Shown here in pieces: positions 60,061 through 64,000 of a stretch of DNA of 64,000 bases. The notes beneath the pieces were generated by a model, which had not been told where the DNA came from, made no database searches, and worked only from the letters and a program-made list of their open reading frames with translations. Both the position numbers and the translations under genes were made by a program. Position 1 is the stretch's first letter; each line of letters starts with the position of its first letter. This DNA is from Rhizobium leguminosarum bv. trifolii WSM2297 (GTDB lineage: Bacteria > Pseudomonadota > Alphaproteobacteria > Rhizobiales > Rhizobiaceae). Location: positions 1,642,442 through 1,706,441 of the forward strand of contig NZ_JH719393.1 of assembly GCF_000271845.1 (NCBI RefSeq), in the 5' to 3' direction.

Positions 60061-61158
60061 GTGGCGAGCGCCGATCTGACATCGAAGCAGGAGGTGAGCC
60101 GCCGCTCAACGGCGGGCGGGTTCACCGAGGCGGCCCCGCACCCGGCACTCAGCCTGCTGCGGCGCCTGGCGGGACGCCTAGTGGCTGTCGTCACGACGCT
60201 GCTTGGCCTGCTTTTCCTGACCTTCTCGATGGGCCGTCTGCTGCCTGCCGACCCGGTGCTTGCCATCACCGGGGCGGAGGTCAGCAAGGAGGTTTATGAC
60301 CGGGTCTATAACGAGCTTGGGCTCGGGCAACCGATCTGGATGCAGTTTCTCTCCTATGTCGGAAAGATCGCCACAGGCAATCTCGGCACATCGGCGACCA
60401 CGGGCCAGCCGATCCTCACCGATCTGATGACGATCTTTCCGGCGACGATCGAGCTTGCGATCATCGCCATGATCATCGGCGCCATGATCGGTATTCCCTT
60501 AGGCGTCACGGCTGCCGTCAGGCGCGGAACGATCATCGATCACATCGCCCGGATCGTGGCGCTTGCCGGCCACTCCATCCCGATCTTCTGGACCGGGCTG
60601 ATGGCGCTCTTCGTTTTCTACGCCAAGCTGAAGCTGGTCGGCGCATCGGGCCGGGTCGACGTCTTCTACGAAGGCCTCGTCACGCCAATGACCGGCTTTC
60701 TGTTGATCGACGCGGCGATACAGCAGCAATGGGACGTATTCCACAACGCTCTCGGCCACATCATCCTGCCAGCTGCGATCCTCGGCTATTATTCCGTCGC
60801 CTATATCAGCCGCATGTCGCGAAGCTTCATGCTGGAACAGCTCAGCCAGGAATACATCATCACCGCACGGGCAAAGGGGCTCGGCACCCGCAAGGTCGTC
60901 TGGCGCCATGCCTTCCGGAACATTCGCGTGCAGCTGCTGACAATCCTCGCGCTGACCTTCGGCGGGCTGCTCGAGGGCGCGGTGCTGATCGAGACGGTCT
61001 TCGGCTGGCCAGGACTCGGCCAGTATCTCACCCGCGGGCTGCAGATGAACGACATGAACGTGGTGATGGGTTCGGTGCTGACGATCGGCGCCGTCTTCCT
61101 GACCATCAACATCGTGTCGGACTTCCTCTATCGCATTCTTGATCCGAGGACACGGTGA
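60061..61158 (+). CDS. Peptide-type ABC transporter permease (DppB type)
   Basis: The 365-residue protein has a polar N-terminus of about 35 residues, then helix LLRRLAGRLVAVVTTLLGLL and the OppB pattern with RLLPADPVLAITG and the EAA-like loop IITARAKGLGTRKVVWRHAF. The start is GTG 60061, five bases after the binding-protein stop. It pairs with the permease starting at 61163. Confidence 0.93.
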   Translation: MASADLTSKQEVSRRSTAGGFTEAAPHPALSLLRRLAGRLVAVVTTLLGLLFLTFSMGRLLPADPVLAITGAEVSKEVYDRVYNELGLGQPIWMQFLSYVGKIATGNLGTSATTGQPILTDLMTIFPATIELAIIAMIIGAMIGIPLGVTAAVRRGTIIDHIARIVALAGHSIPIFWTGLMALFVFYAKLKLVGASGRVDVFYEGLVTPMTGFLLIDAAIQQQWDVFHNALGHIILPAAILGYYSVAYISRMSRSFMLEQLSQEYIITARAKGLGTRKVVWRHAFRNIRVQLLTILALTFGGLLEGAVLIETVFGWPGLGQYLTRGLQMNDMNVVMGSVLTIGAVFLTINIVSDFLYRILDPRTR

Positions 61159-61162
61159 CGCC

Positions 61163-62098
61163 ATGACGATCTCTACCGAAGACGCAGACAGCGCCCACAT
61201 CGGCGGCCTCCGCAAATGGCTGCTGGCGCCGGAGCCTCAGGGCTGGTTTCAGTCGACGACGCAGCAGATCCACCAGGGCTGGCTGAAATTCAGCCTGCAC
61301 CCGCTTGGCCTTGCCGGCCTCGTCGTCATCGTGCTCTTGATCGTCGTGGCGACGGCAGCCCCTCTGCTCACCAGCTACGATCCGATCGTGCAGGATATGG
61401 CCGGGCGGCTTGCGCCCCCCTCGGCGGCTCATCTTCTCGGCACCGACAATTTCGGCCGCGATGTCTTTGCGCGGGTGATCTACGGCGCCCGCACGACGCT
61501 CTACATCATCATGCTCGTCACGATCATCGTTGCACCGCTCGGCCTGCTGATCGGCACGGTCTCTGGCTATTTCGGCGGCATCGTCGACGAAATTCTGATG
61601 CGCATCACTGATATTTTCCTCTCCTTCCCCGGCCTGGTGCTGGCGCTCGGTTTCGCCGCAGCCCTCGGCCCCGGCATCACCAATGCGATCATCGCCATTT
61701 CGCTGACGGCCTGGCCGCCGATCGCGCGGCTGGCGCGCGCCGAGACGCTCAGTCTGCGCAAGGTCGACTATATCGCCGCTGTGCGCCTGCAGGGCGCGAC
61801 ACCGATCGCGATCATCACCCGCCACATCCTGCCGATGTGCATTCCTTCGGTGATCGTCCGCGTCACGCTCAACATGTCCGGAATCATTATCACCGCCGCC
61901 GGCCTTGGCTTTCTCGGCCTCGGCGCCCAGCCGCCCTGGCCGGAATGGGGCTCGATGGCCGCCAGCGGCCGCGAGTTCATGCTCGACAGCCCCTGGGTGA
62001 TTGCAGCACCCGGCATCGCCATCGCACTCGTCAGCCTCGCCTTCAATCTCGTCGGCGATGCGCTGCGCGACGTGCTCGACCCGAGAGGTTCGGAATGA
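61163..62098 (+). CDS. Peptide-type ABC transporter permease (DppC type)
   Basis: The 311-residue protein has the OppC pattern: PLLTSYDPIVQDMAGRLAPP with HLLGTDNFGRDVFARVIYGA, and the EAA-like loop IAAVRLQGATPIAIITRHIL. ATG 61163 lies four bases after the preceding stop. Its own stop overlaps the start of the ATPase gene (ATGA). It is of standard size, without the long periplasmic insert seen in the left-hand transporter's permease. Confidence 0.94.
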   Translation: MTISTEDADSAHIGGLRKWLLAPEPQGWFQSTTQQIHQGWLKFSLHPLGLAGLVVIVLLIVVATAAPLLTSYDPIVQDMAGRLAPPSAAHLLGTDNFGRDVFARVIYGARTTLYIIMLVTIIVAPLGLLIGTVSGYFGGIVDEILMRITDIFLSFPGLVLALGFAAALGPGITNAIIAISLTAWPPIARLARAETLSLRKVDYIAAVRLQGATPIAIITRHILPMCIPSVIVRVTLNMSGIIITAAGLGFLGLGAQPPWPEWGSMAASGREFMLDSPWVIAAPGIAIALVSLAFNLVGDALRDVLDPRGSE

Positions 62099-62952
62099 CA
62101 GAGCCCCTGATCGATATCCGCAACCTCGAAATCGCCTATGGCGGCGGCCACATGCGCGCGGTGCGCGGCGTGAGTTTTACGCTCGGACAGGAAAAGCTCG
62201 GCATCGTCGGCGAATCCGGGTCAGGAAAATCGACCGTCGGCCGCGCGATCATGAAGCTGCTGCCGCCAACCGCAAAGGTCAGCGCCGAACAGATGCGCTT
62301 TCGCGACGTCGACCTCATCAAAGCAAGCGAACGAAAGATGATGACGATCCGGGGACGGCGGATCGGGCTGATCCTGCAGGACCCGAAATATTCGCTCAAT
62401 CCCGTCATGCGGATCGGCGAACAAATCGCCGAGACTTACCGCTTCCATCATCCCAAGGTTAGCGCCAAACAGATCTACGGCCAGGCGCTCGACATGCTCG
62501 AAGCCGTGCAGATCCGCGATCCCGAGCGTGTTGCCCGCCTTTATCCGCACGAAATATCGGGCGGGATGGGCCAGCGCGTCATGATCGCCATGATGCTGAT
62601 CGCCGAACCCGAAGTGCTGATCGCCGACGAGCCGACCTCCGCGCTCGACGTGACGGTCAGGCTCGAAATCCTGGCGCTGCTCGACGAACTCGTTTCACGC
62701 CGCAATCTTGGCCTGATCTTCATCAGCCACGACCTCAATCTGATCCGCAATTTCTGCGATCGCGTCCTCATCATGTATGCCGGCCGCGTCGTGGAGGTGC
62801 TCGAGGCGCGCGATCTGGACAAGGCGAAACACCCTTATACGCAGGGGCTTTTGGCGTCCCTGCCGACGATCGAGAATCCTCCTGCCCGGCTGCCGATCCT
62901 GAAGCGGGATCCCGCCTGGCTTGACGACCTCGCAGCGGAGGTGCGGCGATGA
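62095..62952 (+). CDS. Peptide-type ABC transporter ATPase (DppD type)
   Basis: The 285-residue ATPase has Walker [10 protein letters not shown] at about residues 40-48, the signature [15 protein letters not shown], Walker [13 protein letters not shown], and a C-terminal extension with [12 protein letters not shown] and RLPILK, the oligopeptide-type domain. It overlaps both neighbours by 4 bases (ATGA on each side), giving tight coupling of permease, DppD and DppF subunits. Confidence 0.95.
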   Translation: MTEPLIDIRNLEIAYGGGHMRAVRGVSFTLGQEKLGIVGESGSGKSTVGRAIMKLLPPTAKVSAEQMRFRDVDLIKASERKMMTIRGRRIGLILQDPKYSLNPVMRIGEQIAETYRFHHPKVSAKQIYGQALDMLEAVQIRDPERVARLYPHEISGGMGQRVMIAMMLIAEPEVLIADEPTSALDVTVRLEILALLDELVSRRNLGLIFISHDLNLIRNFCDRVLIMYAGRVVEVLEARDLDKAKHPYTQGLLASLPTIENPPARLPILKRDPAWLDDLAAEVRR

Positions 62953-63692
62953 TCCGGATAGACAATCTCACCATTCGTTTCGGACACGGCCAGCGGCCCG
63001 TCGTCAGAGATGTAAACCTCACAGTCGAGAGGGGAACGGCGTTCGGCCTGGTCGGCGAATCCGGCTGCGGCAAGTCCACCGTTCTCAGAGCCCTCTCCGG
63101 CCTCAACGCAAATTATGATGGCAACATCGAACTCCAGGGCGAGACGCTGGACCGGCAGCGCAGCCGGCCGTTCTTCCGCCGGGTGCAGATGGTGTTCCAG
63201 GACCCTTATGGATCGCTCCACCCCCGCAAGACCATCCGCTCGCAGCTGAAGGAACCGCTGCGCAACCAGGGGCTTGATACCAATTCCGTCGACGTCAACG
63301 CGGTGCTCCGATCGGTCGGCCTCGATCCGGCGCTGAGCTATAGATTTCCGCATCAGCTTTCCGGCGGGCAGCGCCAGCGTGTGGCAATCGCCCGCGCCCT
63401 GATGCTGAACCCGGACGTGCTGCTTCTCGACGAACCGACATCGGCGCTCGACGTTTCCGTCCAGGCCGAGATCCTCAATCTGCTGCAGGATCTGCGCGCC
63501 GAGCGCGGCCTCACCTATCTCCTGGTCAGCCACGATCTCGCCGTCGTCTCCCACATGTGCAGCCGCGTCGCCATCATGGAAGCCGGCGAGATCGTCGAAC
63601 AGGTCGAAATCGAGGCATTGCGTAGAGGCGCGGTCGAACATCCCTATTCGCAACGGTTGTTGCGCGCGAGCCGGATGTACGGAAGGGCGTAA
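62949..63692 (+). CDS. Peptide-type ABC transporter ATPase (DppF type)
   Basis: The 247-residue ATPase has Walker [24 protein letters not shown] (the usual PxxSLNPR segment), the signature [15 protein letters not shown] and Walker [13 protein letters not shown], ending with [13 protein letters not shown]. It is shorter than typical DppF (about 320) because the C-terminal zinc-type extension is missing. It completes the rightward operon; the next gene is convergent. Confidence 0.94.
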   Translation: MIRIDNLTIRFGHGQRPVVRDVNLTVERGTAFGLVGESGCGKSTVLRALSGLNANYDGNIELQGETLDRQRSRPFFRRVQMVFQDPYGSLHPRKTIRSQLKEPLRNQGLDTNSVDVNAVLRSVGLDPALSYRFPHQLSGGQRQRVAIARALMLNPDVLLLDEPTSALDVSVQAEILNLLQDLRAERGLTYLLVSHDLAVVSHMCSRVAIMEAGEIVEQVEIEALRRGAVEHPYSQRLLRASRMYGRA

Positions 63693-63727
63693 CATCGATC
63701 GGTACGCCCTGCTGCTGCTTCAGCTAG

Positions 63728-64000
63728 TCACCGCAAGTGGGCGTCAATAGCGGAAATGATCGCTTCCCAATCGTTGGGATGAATTTCGTGGCCGCCGCCT
63801 TCGAGCCGAACAAGCTTCGCGCCCTTCACCGTTCGTGCCAGCAGTTCGCCATGCTCAACCGGATAAATCGGATCCGCCGTTCCGTGTATGACAAGGAGGG
63901 GTGCCGCCAGTTCAGCCAATTTTCCTTTCAAGCTCTGGCCGCCCCTCAGCATGAAATGATTGGTGGCACTGACGAAGTTTTTCGCCCGTTTGACGTCCCG
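63728..64000 (-). CDS. Alpha/beta hydrolase, C-terminal part (5' end off window)
   Basis: The frame is open from the right edge to the stop at 63728 and gives 90 residues: RDVKRAKNFVSATNHFMLRG, then PLLVIHGTADPIYPVEHGEL with the catalytic Asp (HGTADP) and GGHEIHPNDWEAI with the catalytic His of the alpha/beta hydrolase fold. The nucleophile lies beyond the window. It is convergent with the ABC operon. Confidence 0.85.
   Translation of the reverse strand, partial: RDVKRAKNFVSATNHFMLRGGQSLKGKLAELAAPLLVIHGTADPIYPVEHGELLARTVKGAKLVRLEGGGHEIHPNDWEAIISAIDAHLR

Noticed and set aside
58481..60109. A 542-codon frame on the minus strand
   Set aside because: It is antisense to the binding-protein gene at 58469-60055, whose signal peptide and family motifs are clear; the antisense translation has no recognisable pattern.
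1..64000. tRNA, rRNA or CRISPR elements
   Set aside because: No cloverleaf-like segments, rRNA-like sequence or regularly spaced repeats were seen by eye in the gene gaps; a covariance-model search would settle weak cases.

Overview
The window looks like part of a large accessory replicon of a Rhizobium-type alphaproteobacterium. A complete repABC replication and partition operon (31122-34778, minus strand), with its antisense ctRNA between repB and repC, is the hallmark of Rhizobiales plasmids. The rest is high-GC, dense in sugar and acid-sugar transport and catabolism operons, with one IS3-family element, a toxin-antitoxin-like pair and several decayed genes. No rRNA, tRNA or CRISPR array was seen.

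Layout. (a) 1-9071: sugar catabolism genes: two sugar-phosphate isomerase/epimerase-type TIM barrels, two Gfo/Idh/MocA oxidoreductases, a PfkB kinase next to a DhnA-type class I aldolase, a DeoR regulator, an alpha/beta esterase and one UgpC/MalK-type ABC ATPase. (b) 9090-19554: a LacI regulator with a CUT1 sugar ABC transporter (binding protein and two permeases), then a convergent second set: DapA-family lyase, GntR regulator, Tat-type binding protein, two permeases and a PfkB kinase. Neither transporter has its own ATPase, so the ATPase at 1580-2728 is the obvious candidate to drive both. (c) 19555-31121: a patchwork with an RHH/PIN toxin-antitoxin-like pair whose PIN gene seems internally shortened, an IS3/IS407-type element with a frameshifted transposase, a 47-codon kup remnant, a small secreted protein under a probable EcfG promoter, a divergent LysR/NmrA pair with a palindromic operator, a frameshifted alcohol dehydrogenase, an alpha-ketoglutarate semialdehyde dehydrogenase, several small rhizobial proteins and a DUF1254 pseudogene. 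(d) 31122-34778: repABC. (e) 35053-46290: an exported unknown, a DUF72 protein, an NmrA-like protein, a very large MASE1/five-PAS sensor kinase with three consecutive response regulators, an ArsR regulator, and a nitroreductase/FMN reductase pair. (f) 46350-63692: a divergent locus centred on a FadR-type GntR regulator. Leftwards lie a peptide-type ABC transporter and two GalD-like enolase-superfamily dehydratases; rightwards uronate dehydrogenase, an SMP-30 lactonase, a DapA-family lyase and a second peptide-type ABC transporter. (g) An alpha/beta hydrolase runs off the right edge.

How the genes fit together. Region (f) plus the semialdehyde dehydrogenase in (c) could make a complete oxidative uronate route: uronate to aldarolactone (Udh), aldarate (lactonase), keto-deoxy-aldarate (enolase-superfamily dehydratase), 2-oxoglutarate semialdehyde (DapA-family decarboxylating dehydratase) and 2-oxoglutarate. 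The two OppA-type transporters would then bring in uronate-containing oligomers or conjugates, as OppA-like transporters are known to do for alpha-galactosides in rhizobia (AgpA). Family assignments come from visible motifs; substrates are inferred.
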